The notes beneath the pieces were generated by a model that did no database searches, was not told where the DNA came from, and saw only the letters and a program-made list of their open reading frames with translations. Position numbers and translations under genes: made by a program. A DNA stretch of 44,541 bases from Comamonadaceae bacterium (GTDB taxonomy: Bacteria; Pseudomonadota; Gammaproteobacteria; Burkholderiales; Burkholderiaceae_C): positions 1-44,541 of the forward strand of contig CANFJQ010000006.1 of assembly GCA_947447615.1 (NCBI GenBank). Direction: 5' to 3'. This document shows, piece by piece, positions 38,162-44,541 of this stretch. Numbering within the stretch: the first letter of the stretch is position 1; every line of letters begins with the position of its first letter.

Positions 38162-38231
38162 TGGGCCCAAGGCTCATGCGCTGCCCCACAAATAGATCTT
38201 CAAACTGTCAAAAACCCATCTTTATCTATGC

Positions 38232-38254
38232 GCCATTGGCGTACAATAAATGGC
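38232..38254 (+). promoter_or_regulatory. HigB-type toxin promoter with flanking inverted repeat
   Basis: An inverted repeat GCCATT-N11-AATGGC (38232-38237 and 38249-38254) brackets a TACAAT -10 box (38242-38247). The ATG follows at 38255, so the predicted transcript starts within about one base of the start codon. The repeat is placed to act as an operator for the antitoxin NadS. Confidence 0.45.
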
Positions 38255-38566
38255 ATGGAATTTATTGAGACGCCGACCTTCACGCGTTTGCTTAAGCTGC
38301 TGATGACGGACGAGGAATACCGTCAAATGCAAAATGTCCTGGTGGTAGACCCTGCGTGCGGCAAACTGATCCCAGGCGGCGGGGGCATCCGCAAATTGCG
38401 GCATGCGCTTGCAGGGCGAGGCAAAAGCGCAGGTGTGCGGGCTATTTACTACTGGATCAAAAGCGAACACCAGATTTACATGCTGGTGGTGTACCCCAAA
38501 TCCAGCAAAGACAACCTATCGGACAAAGAGATCGCCGTGTTGCGCGAACTCGTGAAGGAACTCTAA
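38255..38566 (+). CDS. RelE/HigB-type toxin
   Basis: A 103-residue RelE/ParE-superfamily toxin from the ATG at 38255. It shows FIETPTFTRLLKLLMTDEEYRQMQNVLVVDPACGKLIPGGGGIRKLRH and then RAIYYWIKSEHQIYMLVVYPKSSKDNLSDKE, the pattern of ribosome-dependent mRNA interferases of the HigB-2 group. No Shine-Dalgarno is visible. The antitoxin gene follows 2 bp after the stop, toxin-first as in hig systems. Confidence 0.9.
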   Translation: MEFIETPTFTRLLKLLMTDEEYRQMQNVLVVDPACGKLIPGGGGIRKLRHALAGRGKSAGVRAIYYWIKSEHQIYMLVVYPKSSKDNLSDKEIAVLRELVKEL

Positions 38567-38568
38567 AG

Positions 38569-38859
38569 ATGGACAAAGTTTTGTTTGATGACTTGGTTAA
38601 CAGCTTGCAAGAAGCGCGTGCCATAGCGAAAGGGCAAGCTGGTGCTTCGCGGCGATTTGAACTGCCAGCGCCGGACGCCAAGGCGGTACGCGAGCAGATT
38701 GGTTTGTCACAAAGCGAGTTTGCCGACCTCATGCGCGTGAGTGTCAAAACCCTGCAAAACTGGGAGCAACACCGACGTGAGCCAACCGGGCCAGCCGCTG
38801 CCTTGTTAAAGATTGTGGCCGCTTCACCCCAGCTGGCCTTGAAATCCTTGCACGCCTAA
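38569..38859 (+). CDS. NadS-type helix-turn-helix antitoxin
   Basis: A 96-residue Xre-family antitoxin from the ATG at 38569. The N-terminal segment (MDKVLFDDLVNSLQEARAI) is the toxin-binding region in this group. The DNA-binding domain reads VREQIGLSQSEFADLMRVSVKTLQNWEQHRREPTGPAAALL (about 43-84), nearly the NadS consensus. It would repress the operon at the inverted repeat before the toxin gene. The longer ORF-track start lies inside the toxin gene. Confidence 0.9.
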   Translation: MDKVLFDDLVNSLQEARAIAKGQAGASRRFELPAPDAKAVREQIGLSQSEFADLMRVSVKTLQNWEQHRREPTGPAAALLKIVAASPQLALKSLHA

Positions 38860-38918
38860 ACGAGAACACATTCGCCTAGCGGCTAAGGTTCGCATCTACC
38901 TTTTTGTGAACGACATAC

Positions 38919-39839
38919 CTAATGCCCCAACCCCGCATACGCCAGCGCAATCGCGCAGGCCAGGCGAGCGTTATTGAGCACCAGGGCGATATTCGATGCA
39001 AGGCTGTCGCCGCCAGTAAGTTCGTTGACGCGGGCCAGCAAAAACGGGGTGCTGGCTTTGCCGCTGATGCCTTGGGCGCTGGCTTCTTGCAGGGCCTGGG
39101 CGACGGCGCGGTCTATGGTGCCTCGCTCCATGGCATGCGCTTGCGGTATCGGGTTGGCCACCACCATGCCGCCCGGCAGGCCCAGCGCCCACTGCGCGTG
39201 CATGGCCTTTGCGATAGCGTGCGCGGAGTCCAGCCGGTAGTCCACCTTAAAACCACTTTCGCGGGTAAAAAATGCGGGCAAGGCCTCGGTTTGGTAGCCC
39301 ACTACCGGCACGCCCTGGGTTTCTAAATACTCCAAGGTTAGGCGCAAATCGAGTATCGACTTCGCCCCCGCGCACACCACCGCCACGGGGGTTTGCGCCA
39401 GCTCTTGCAAGTCCGCCGAGATATCAAAACTTTGCTCCGCGCCCCGGTGTACGCCGCCGATGCCGCCAGTGGCAAACACGCGTATGCCCGCCAGCGCGGC
39501 GATGCGCATGGTGGCGGCCACGGTGGTCGCGCCATCAGCGCCTGCGGCCACGACAAAGCCCATGTCGCGGCGGCTAACCTTGGTCACCGCATGGCCGGCG
39601 CGGCCCAGGCGCTCGATCTGCGCGGCGGACAAACCGGCTTGCAAGCGTCCCTGCACGATAGCCACCGTGGCCGGCACGGCGCCATGGGCGCGCACTTCGG
39701 CCTCGACCCGCAGCGCCGTCTCAACATTCTGCGGGTACGGCATGCCGTGCGAAATAATGGTGGACTCCAAAGCCACCACCGCCTGCCCTTGGGCCAGGGC
39801 GGTTTGTACTTCGGGGGCGATGTCTAAATACGGGTTCAT
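38919..39839 (-). CDS. psuG: Pseudouridine-5'-phosphate glycosidase
   Basis: PsuG splits the C-C glycosidic bond of pseudouridine 5'-phosphate, releasing uracil and ribose 5-phosphate. It has 306 residues from the ATG at 39839. The catalytic residues expected from E. coli PsuG are present: Glu25 in ALESTIISHGMPYPQN and Lys160 in CAGAKSILDL. TGGIGGVHRGAE and NPIP are conserved segments. Its start overlaps the psuK stop by 4 bp. The 581-residue ORF-track entry is this gene plus an out-of-frame reading of psuK. Confidence 0.96.
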   Translation of the reverse strand: MNPYLDIAPEVQTALAQGQAVVALESTIISHGMPYPQNVETALRVEAEVRAHGAVPATVAIVQGRLQAGLSAAQIERLGRAGHAVTKVSRRDMGFVVAAGADGATTVAATMRIAALAGIRVFATGGIGGVHRGAEQSFDISADLQELAQTPVAVVCAGAKSILDLRLTLEYLETQGVPVVGYQTEALPAFFTRESGFKVDYRLDSAHAIAKAMHAQWALGLPGGMVVANPIPQAHAMERGTIDRAVAQALQEASAQGISGKASTPFLLARVNELTGGDSLASNIALVLNNARLACAIALAYAGLGH

Positions 39840-40768
39840 AGTAGGGTGTGTTGCATGTGGTGTTGCACGGCCTGCACGCTCAGCGCCGAGGCGTTGGCTG
39901 CAGGGCTGCCTAAGGTAATTTCGGCACAGGCCATGGCCCACGCCAGCGCCTTCTCTAGCGGCCAGCCCTGCAAGTGACCATACACCAAGCCGCCCATCAA
40001 GGCATCGCCCGCGCCGGTAGCGCTGAGCACCGGCACTGCGCGCGCCGCGCGGTGGCCGCAGCGGCCATCGGCATCGCACCAGGCCACGCCTTGCGCGCCC
40101 AGGCTGATCAGCACCCGGCCCACGCCCTGGCGGTGCAAGGCCAGCGCAGCGTCGCACGCGTCTTGCGTGCTGGCAATAGTGCGGCCCCACAAAGCCTGCG
40201 CTTCCAAGCGGTTGGCCTTCAGCGTGTGGACATGCGCCAGCACCGCGCCCAGACGCGTGCACTTGGCCACCGACACCGCCTCGGCAAACAGCGCCGGGTG
40301 CGCCACCTCGGTGGCCAGCCACTGCCACACATCGGGCCGCAAATTGCAGTCCGCCACCAACACCGCCGCGCTGCGCAAGAGCGCCACGTGCGGCTGCAAT
40401 AGTGCAGGCGTGAGCGCGTCCATGATGTCCATGTCGTTGACCGCCACATCCATATCGCCATCGGCGCGGTGCAGGCACACATAGGTTGCGCTGCGCTGGC
40501 CGGGCAGCGTCAGGCAGGCACGCATATCCAGCCCCATGGCCGCGCCCGATTGCCGCAAAGCCTGGCCAAACACATCGTCGCCCAGCGCCCCCAGCAAGCG
40601 CGCGTGTTGCCCCAGGCGCACCAAGTTTTCCGCCACATTGCGCGCAACCCCGCCGGGGCTGCACTGCACCTGGCCGGGATTGGAATCGCCCGCACGCAGC
40701 GCGCTGTGCGCATGAACGGAGACATCCATGTTGATGCCGCCTAGGAGGGTGATGTGGGGTGGGGACAT
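39836..40768 (-). CDS. psuK: Pseudouridine kinase (PfkB family)
   Basis: PsuK phosphorylates pseudouridine for cleavage by PsuG. It has 310 residues from the ATG at 40768; an alternative start at 40783 adds five. PfkB features are the N-terminal GGINMDVSVHA, the GGVARNVAENLVRLG signature and the C-terminal SATGAGDALMGGLVYG with the catalytic Asp. It forms a two-gene operon with psuG. No nucleoside transporter is next to it, so pseudouridine must come from RNA turnover or from a transporter encoded elsewhere. Confidence 0.94.
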   Translation of the reverse strand: MSPPHITLLGGINMDVSVHAHSALRAGDSNPGQVQCSPGGVARNVAENLVRLGQHARLLGALGDDVFGQALRQSGAAMGLDMRACLTLPGQRSATYVCLHRADGDMDVAVNDMDIMDALTPALLQPHVALLRSAAVLVADCNLRPDVWQWLATEVAHPALFAEAVSVAKCTRLGAVLAHVHTLKANRLEAQALWGRTIASTQDACDAALALHRQGVGRVLISLGAQGVAWCDADGRCGHRAARAVPVLSATGAGDALMGGLVYGHLQGWPLEKALAWAMACAEITLGSPAANASALSVQAVQHHMQHTLL

Positions 40769-40984
40769 GGGCGTGCAGCGCAAAGGCCGCCGTACTGTAC
40801 TTCAGGCGAGATAGCCGACCTAAGCAGCCTCCACACCGCAGTCGCGCACCGTGGGCAGTGGCTAAAAAATATTTTCAGCCGGTAAATGAATTTGCCATTT
40901 TGATTCCCGAAAAATACCAAAAATAATTATTTCAATATTCGTTACTAAATAAACTATGAATTCACATTTTCAATCTATTGAGTT
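40769..40984. promoter_or_regulatory. Divergent intergenic region between psuK and the methyltransferase
   Basis: The half next to psuK is GC-rich. From about 40866 the sequence becomes strongly A/T-rich (AAAAAATATT, AAAAATAATTATTTCAATATT), marking the left edge of the methyltransferase island and its likely promoter. A GAATTC site lies at 40958-40963, 22 bp before the methyltransferase ATG. No hairpin or clean -35/-10 pair stands out. Confidence 0.4.
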
Positions 40985-42214
40985 ATGGCAAATCGCAACT
41001 TATCCAGCGCGAAGCGGGCAAAAAACGACGAGTTTTATACGCAGTTCGTTGATATCCAAAGAGAAATGGAAGCCTATTTGGAGTACGACGCCCAAACTTT
41101 CAAAGGCAAAGTCGTTTACTGCAACTGCGACGACCCCTACGAGAGCAACTTCTTTCGTTACTTCGTGTTGAACTTTAAAAAGCTGGGGCTCAAGCGCCTG
41201 ATCACCACCAGCTATAAGCCCTCGCCCTTGGCCAACACCCAACTGCCCTTGTTTGGCAATGACAGCACGCTTGCGCCCGCTAAAGGACGACCAAAAGTCA
41301 ACGCCAACAAGTTCATCATCAACAAAGTGCACGCTATCAACGGCAATGGCAGCTTTAATTTAAAAGATGTAGCCCAAGAGCTCAGGGCGAACAAGGTCAA
41401 CACATGGGCGCCGCTGCAAGGTGATGGCGATTTTCGAAGTGCAGAGTGCATCCAATTATTGGAACAGGCAGATATTGTCGTAACCAATCCACCATTTAGT
41501 TTGTTTCGAGACTATGTGAAACAACTAATGGAGCACGGAAAGAAGTTTGTGATTGTCGGCAGCAAAAATGCGATCACTTACAAGGAAATTTTTCCGCTGA
41601 TTATGTCCAATCAGGTTTGGACAGGAGTTACCGGCTTTACTAAAGACATGTATTTTTTGCCACCGCCAGATATAGATCTGAGTGACAAACCAAAGACGGC
41701 ATTGCGTTGCATTGATGGAATCACCTATTTGCGCTCGCCTTCGATTTGGTTTACGAACCTAGACCATGGTCGCCGCCACCAACCGCTTGCGCTAATGACC
41801 ATGGCCGACAACTTGAAATACAGCCGGCACAAGCAAATCAAGGGAAAGAAAAAATACGAAAAATACGATAACTATGACGCGATTGAAGTTCCATTCACGG
41901 ATGCCATTCCAAGTGATTTCAAAGGTGTTATGGGAGTGCCCATAAGCTTCTTGGATAAATACAACCCAGGCCAGTTTGAAATATTAGGAGCGACTCAACG
42001 CGGCTGCCATGCTGCCGTTCCAGATACCAAAACCTACGATGATTATTGGGAAGTTAGGCAAGACGGCACAGCAACTGGTTCTGGTGGCGGAAAAACAAAT
42101 GAGAACGCCAATTTGGTTGGCAATGATGGAAAGAAAAATTACTTCATAAATTCTAAAGGTCGCATGATTCAATCTGCCTACCAAAGAATTTTCATCAAGC
42201 ATAGGGGAATTTGA
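40985..42214 (+). CDS. Adenine-specific DNA methyltransferase, M.EcoRI family
   Basis: A predicted N6-adenine DNA methyltransferase of 409 residues. The M.EcoRI-family pattern is clear: KRAKNDEFYTQFVDIQREM (11-29), VVYCNCDDPYESNFFRYFVLNF (43-64), GDGDFRSAECIQLLEQADIVVTNPPFSLFRDY (146-177), with TNPPF as catalytic motif IV. It is longer than M.EcoRI (about 326 residues), mainly from the middle and C-terminal half. The recognition site is unknown. Composition is poorer in GC than its neighbours, suggesting transfer. The DUF262-HNH gene starts one base after its stop, so the two form one operon. Confidence 0.92.
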   Translation: MANRNLSSAKRAKNDEFYTQFVDIQREMEAYLEYDAQTFKGKVVYCNCDDPYESNFFRYFVLNFKKLGLKRLITTSYKPSPLANTQLPLFGNDSTLAPAKGRPKVNANKFIINKVHAINGNGSFNLKDVAQELRANKVNTWAPLQGDGDFRSAECIQLLEQADIVVTNPPFSLFRDYVKQLMEHGKKFVIVGSKNAITYKEIFPLIMSNQVWTGVTGFTKDMYFLPPPDIDLSDKPKTALRCIDGITYLRSPSIWFTNLDHGRRHQPLALMTMADNLKYSRHKQIKGKKKYEKYDNYDAIEVPFTDAIPSDFKGVMGVPISFLDKYNPGQFEILGATQRGCHAAVPDTKTYDDYWEVRQDGTATGSGGGKTNENANLVGNDGKKNYFINSKGRMIQSAYQRIFIKHRGI

Positions 42215-42215
42215 A

Positions 42216-43385
42216 ATGCGAACAAATCTCCGAACGGATATCAGCATTCAGGCCATTTGCAAGGGCTTTGTTTACAACGAACTAGAAGGCAAAGGCCTAT
42301 TTGGCTTGTCCGGCAAACTGACCATACAGCCTGAATACCAGCGCAATTACATCTACGCCGCAGAGGGCGGAGGAAAAGAGGTGGCCGTCGTTGAATCGGT
42401 GCTAAGGGGCTATCCACTCGGACTTATCTATTTCAACAAAATTGCTGACGATAGGTTTGAAGTTTTAGACGGGCAGCAACGCATCACCAGCATGGGGCGC
42501 TTTGTGACAGACAAATTCGCCATTCGGGATGGGCAAGGGCATCAGCAATATTTCAGCGGCATGGCCGCAGACAAACGTGCTTTGATTTTGGACACCAAGT
42601 TGCTGGTCTATGAATGCGAAGGAACGGAGAGCGAAATCAAGGAATGGTTCAAAACCATCAATATCGCCGGAGTGCCGCTGAACGAACAAGAGCTCCTGAA
42701 CGCGGTGTATTCTGGCCCGTTTGTCACCTTGGCTAAGGAAGCCTTTAGCAACAGTCAAAACTCCAACATCCATAAATGGAGCACTTACATCAAAGGCACG
42801 GCAATCCGACAAGATTTCTTGGGTTGCGCACTGAAGTGGGTGAGCAAAGGCGATGTTGGTACCTATATGGCTAGCCACAGGAGCGCAACAAATATCCAGG
42901 AACTTGCCACTTACTTTAATACGGTGATTCAATGGGTGGTGTCGGTATTTACAGATGTCGAGAAAGAAATGTGTGGCATTGATTGGGGCCGCTTATACGA
43001 AGAATATCACCATAAGCCTTACACCGCGGCAGAGGTTTCTAAAGTCTTGCAAATACTCTATGGCGATTCGCAGGTGAAAAACCGCAAAGGGATATTTGAA
43101 TATATTTTGGGCGGCTGCACGGATACCAAACTATTAGAAATCCGCGTGTTTGATGAGATGACCAAAAAAGTGGTTTATGGCACCCAAACCCAAACTGCGA
43201 AGATAAAAAACAAATCTAACTGCCCGCTCTGCGCCGTGGGCCCGGAGGCCAACAAGAAAAAAATATGGAGCCTCGCGGACATGGACGCAGACCACGTCAC
43301 GGCTTGGAGCAAGGGTGGCGCCACCGACAAGAAAAACTGCCAGATGCTGTGCAAGACGCACAATCGGGTAAAGGGCAACCGCTAG
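42216..43385 (+). CDS. DUF262 and HNH nuclease protein, probable restriction partner
   Basis: A 389-residue protein. The N-terminal DUF262 (ParB/sulfiredoxin-like, GmrS-type) domain shows IQPEYQRNYIY (37-47) and LDGQQRITS (84-92), the motif tied to NTP binding or hydrolysis in GmrSD and BrxU proteins. The C-terminus (336-389) is a zinc-ribbon HNH nuclease: CPLC, DADHVTAWSKGG, CQMLCKTHNRVKGNR. The middle (about 150-330) is helical. It starts one base after the methyltransferase stop, with GGGGA as ribosome binding site. The pairing suggests a nuclease controlled by adenine methylation, but no cleavage activity is shown by sequence alone. Confidence 0.85.
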   Translation: MRTNLRTDISIQAICKGFVYNELEGKGLFGLSGKLTIQPEYQRNYIYAAEGGGKEVAVVESVLRGYPLGLIYFNKIADDRFEVLDGQQRITSMGRFVTDKFAIRDGQGHQQYFSGMAADKRALILDTKLLVYECEGTESEIKEWFKTINIAGVPLNEQELLNAVYSGPFVTLAKEAFSNSQNSNIHKWSTYIKGTAIRQDFLGCALKWVSKGDVGTYMASHRSATNIQELATYFNTVIQWVVSVFTDVEKEMCGIDWGRLYEEYHHKPYTAAEVSKVLQILYGDSQVKNRKGIFEYILGGCTDTKLLEIRVFDEMTKKVVYGTQTQTAKIKNKSNCPLCAVGPEANKKKIWSLADMDADHVTAWSKGGATDKKNCQMLCKTHNRVKGNR

Positions 43386-43407
43386 ACCGACCAGCGTCTT
43401 GTTGCCT

Positions 43408-43437
43408 AGCGGCCGCCCGTGTAAATAGGGCGCCGCT
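43408..43437 (+). terminator. Hairpin after the HNH gene
   Basis: AGCGGC(C)GCCC - 9-nt loop - GGGCGCCGCT forms a 10-bp stem with one bulged C, 22 bases after the HNH stop. Only two T follow directly, so it is a stable hairpin but a doubtful intrinsic terminator. It may instead protect the mRNA 3' end. Confidence 0.45.
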
Positions 43438-43660
43438 TGCCCATGCATTTTCTGCAAAACCAAAGGCCAACTTTAAGTTTCCACGATCCTAGGTGTCAGT
43501 TCCGGGATTTCCCGTAGCCCAAAAAATATTTTTTCATTCTTTTACAGGCAACCGGTGCGGTCGGTACACCTGTCGGAGTGGGTGAGGAATCCACAAAATT
43601 CAAGGTCATAGCTGCGCTGATGGTCTGAGCCGTCGGGTGTAGGTAGTCCAACCGTTAGAG

Positions 43661-43756
43661 TTGAACGTTTCGTGAAACGTTTCGTGAATCGATTGTTGAG
43701 TCGATAGTGAGCCTATCCTTGAGACAATTCATGAAACGATTCTTGAAACAATTTTC
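43661..43756. repeat. Eight degenerate 12-bp direct repeats with palindromic cores
   Basis: From 43661 the sequence falls into units TTGAACGTTTCG, TGAAACGTTTCG, TGAATCGATTGT, TGAGTCGATAG (11 bp), TGAGCCTATCCT, TGAGACAATTCA, TGAAACGATTCT and TGAAACAATTTTC (13 bp). The consensus is TGAAWCGATTCN. The 10-bp core GAAACGTTTC is a perfect palindrome in unit 2, and most others are near-palindromes. The array is not plausibly coding: short frames through it break and no ribosome binding site precedes them. Nothing else in the 478-bp gap 43386-43863 is recognisable apart from the hairpin noted at its start. Confidence 0.75.
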
Positions 43757-43863
43757 TCCTACCGAGATTGAAGGGTTCCCGCTTTCAGCGCTCATTCGTA
43801 ATGCGTCCCGCTGCAGTACGGCCCGCATACACTCGCGCCGTATCCATTTCCACCCCGCGCCCC

Positions 43864-44328
43864 ATGGCCCTTCAATCCTTGCAAACAAACAAAGCGCAGC
43901 GCCCGCTGCCAACCGCCGCTGCCCTGCTAGGCCTAGCCTTTCTAGCCTGCCCGCTGGCCGCACTGGCCGCGCCGCAATTGCAGTGCAGCTTTGACGTGAA
44001 CTCCGAAACCCACCACAAAAGCTTTGGCGTAGTGACAGATCCTTACACCACGCCTGCGGTGCCCATTGGCAACCGCTTTCGCTTCAAGGCCATCTTGCTC
44101 GCTGCCGGGCCGGACGCCGGGGGCGCATCGGGCCTAGAGAGTATTAATTTGTACGTGTACTACAACACGCGCCGCCAGCCCATGGTCATGCAGCACACCC
44201 GCTTTTTGCAGCCGGTGGCGCAGACGGCGCCCCAGCCCGATGCGCTGACGGGTCGGGTGTCTTTGTACTCGCCGCTTTTGGGCAAAGAGCTGCAATACCA
44301 ATGCGCCCTGGCCGAGGTGGCGCCATGA
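43864..44328 (+). CDS. Exported protein of unknown function
   Basis: From the ATG at 43864 the protein has 154 residues. A signal peptide (TAAALLGLAFLACPLAALAAP) ends near residue 39. The mature part starts QLQCSFDVNSETHHKSFGVVTDPYTTPAVPIGNRFRFKAI and has one Cys near its N-terminus and another near the C-terminus (LQYQCALAEV), which may form a disulfide. It looks beta-rich. The ORF-track start at 43768 would bury the signal. The next gene overlaps by 4 bp (ATGA). I recognise no family. Confidence 0.7.
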   Translation: MALQSLQTNKAQRPLPTAAALLGLAFLACPLAALAAPQLQCSFDVNSETHHKSFGVVTDPYTTPAVPIGNRFRFKAILLAAGPDAGGASGLESINLYVYYNTRRQPMVMQHTRFLQPVAQTAPQPDALTGRVSLYSPLLGKELQYQCALAEVAP

Positions 44329-44541
44329 TGCGCCGCTCGCATAGCGCCGCGCTGGCCACTAGCGCAATGATGGGGCGCGCACTTTTTGCAGCGCTCGCCT
44401 ATGGCCTCTTGGTGCTGGCCTTTATGGCACAGCCCTTGTTCGCGGCAGAAACCAGCCCGACCCAAGCCACCGCCAAGCCAACCCACGTACACGCGGCGAA
44501 AAAGCACAAAGACAAAGCGCACCACACTTCCAATAAGCAGG
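44325..44541 (+). CDS. Exported Lys/His-rich protein, cut by window end
   Basis: An ATG overlapping the previous stop opens a frame that runs to the window end (72 codons seen). It starts MMRRSHSAALATSAMMGRALFAALAYGLLVLAFMAQPLFAAE, a long signal peptide or membrane anchor. An Ala/Thr/Pro stretch and a basic HAAKKHKDKAHHTSNKQ segment follow. The coupling to the upstream exported protein suggests a shared envelope function. The ORF track misses it because no stop is in view. Confidence 0.6.
   Translation, partial: MMRRSHSAALATSAMMGRALFAALAYGLLVLAFMAQPLFAAETSPTQATAKPTHVHAAKKHKDKAHHTSNKQ

Noticed and set aside
38919-40664. 581-residue minus ORF covering psuG and part of psuK
   Set aside because: The N-terminal 270 residues are an out-of-frame reading of psuK. 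psuG has its own ATG at 39839 overlapping the psuK stop, so this is not a fusion protein.
40956-41171. 71-residue ORF starting 29 bp before the methyltransferase
   Set aside because: It is in a different frame, covers the methyltransferase N-terminus, and has no ribosome binding site.
38874-43413. Ten-base match GCCTAGCGGC after NadS (38874-38883) and after the HNH gene (43404-43413)
   Set aside because: Considered as a recombination or attC-like site, but the flanks do not match and no inverted core is present; a chance match is likely at this length.
43501-43760. Possible CRISPR array near the right end
   Set aside because: The repeat units are 12 bp and contiguous without unique spacers, and no cas genes are present.
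43707-43994. 95-residue ORF beginning inside the 12-bp repeats
   Set aside because: It runs through the repeats and then out of frame with the exported protein. The period-4 peptide pattern follows from the 12-bp repeat, not from selection on protein.

Overview
The window is a chromosomal segment of a high-GC betaproteobacterium, most likely Burkholderiales and close to Comamonadaceae. This rests on gene order (rpsL-rpsG-fusA-tuf, mreBCD-mrdA divergent from gatCAB, hemB beside hemJ, Mg-type HemB) and on protein sequence character. No database search was possible, so the family-level placement is inference.

Left part (1-8700, minus strand): a partial tRNA-Trp follows the str operon rpsL-rpsG-fusA-tuf. 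Upstream lie dacC (PBP5-type carboxypeptidase), an alpha/beta hydrolase, a thioredoxin-like [2Fe-2S] ferredoxin, a VanZ-family membrane protein and hemJ. hemB is divergent from hemJ. The gap between them encodes, on the minus strand, what looks like an undescribed small RNA of about 98 nt, with a promoter, a UUCG hairpin, an anti-Shine-Dalgarno loop and an intrinsic terminator.

Middle part (8958-22620): hemB is followed on the plus strand by a 39-codon coupled ORF, an SDR, a LiuC-like crotonase and a GMC oxidoreductase. A second candidate structured RNA with a terminator and a competing antiterminator (about 13584-13733) precedes a TauE/SafE-family permease. The cell-shape operon mreB-mreC-mreD-mrdA (minus) is divergent from gatC-gatA-gatB (plus), which makes Gln-tRNA(Gln)/Asn-tRNA(Asn) by transamidation.

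Right-middle part (22621-40768): housekeeping genes alternate with accessory modules. These are vapBC, an aldo/keto reductase, pyrE, a choline-type ABC transporter (choXWV) followed by a SnoaL-flavin monooxygenase fusion, xth (TTG start), a lipoprotein SdsA-type alkylsulfatase, a TacAT-type GNAT toxin module, putA with a divergent Lrp-type regulator, a HigB/NadS module, and psuK-psuG for pseudouridine breakdown.

Right end (40769-44541): base composition drops and a two-gene module appears. It pairs an M.EcoRI-family adenine methyltransferase with a DUF262-HNH nuclease, a probable restriction-modification or related defence pair and the best candidate here for an unusual system. It is followed by a long non-coding stretch holding eight degenerate 12-bp direct repeats, most of them near-palindromic, and then two translationally coupled exported proteins of unknown function, the second cut by the window end.
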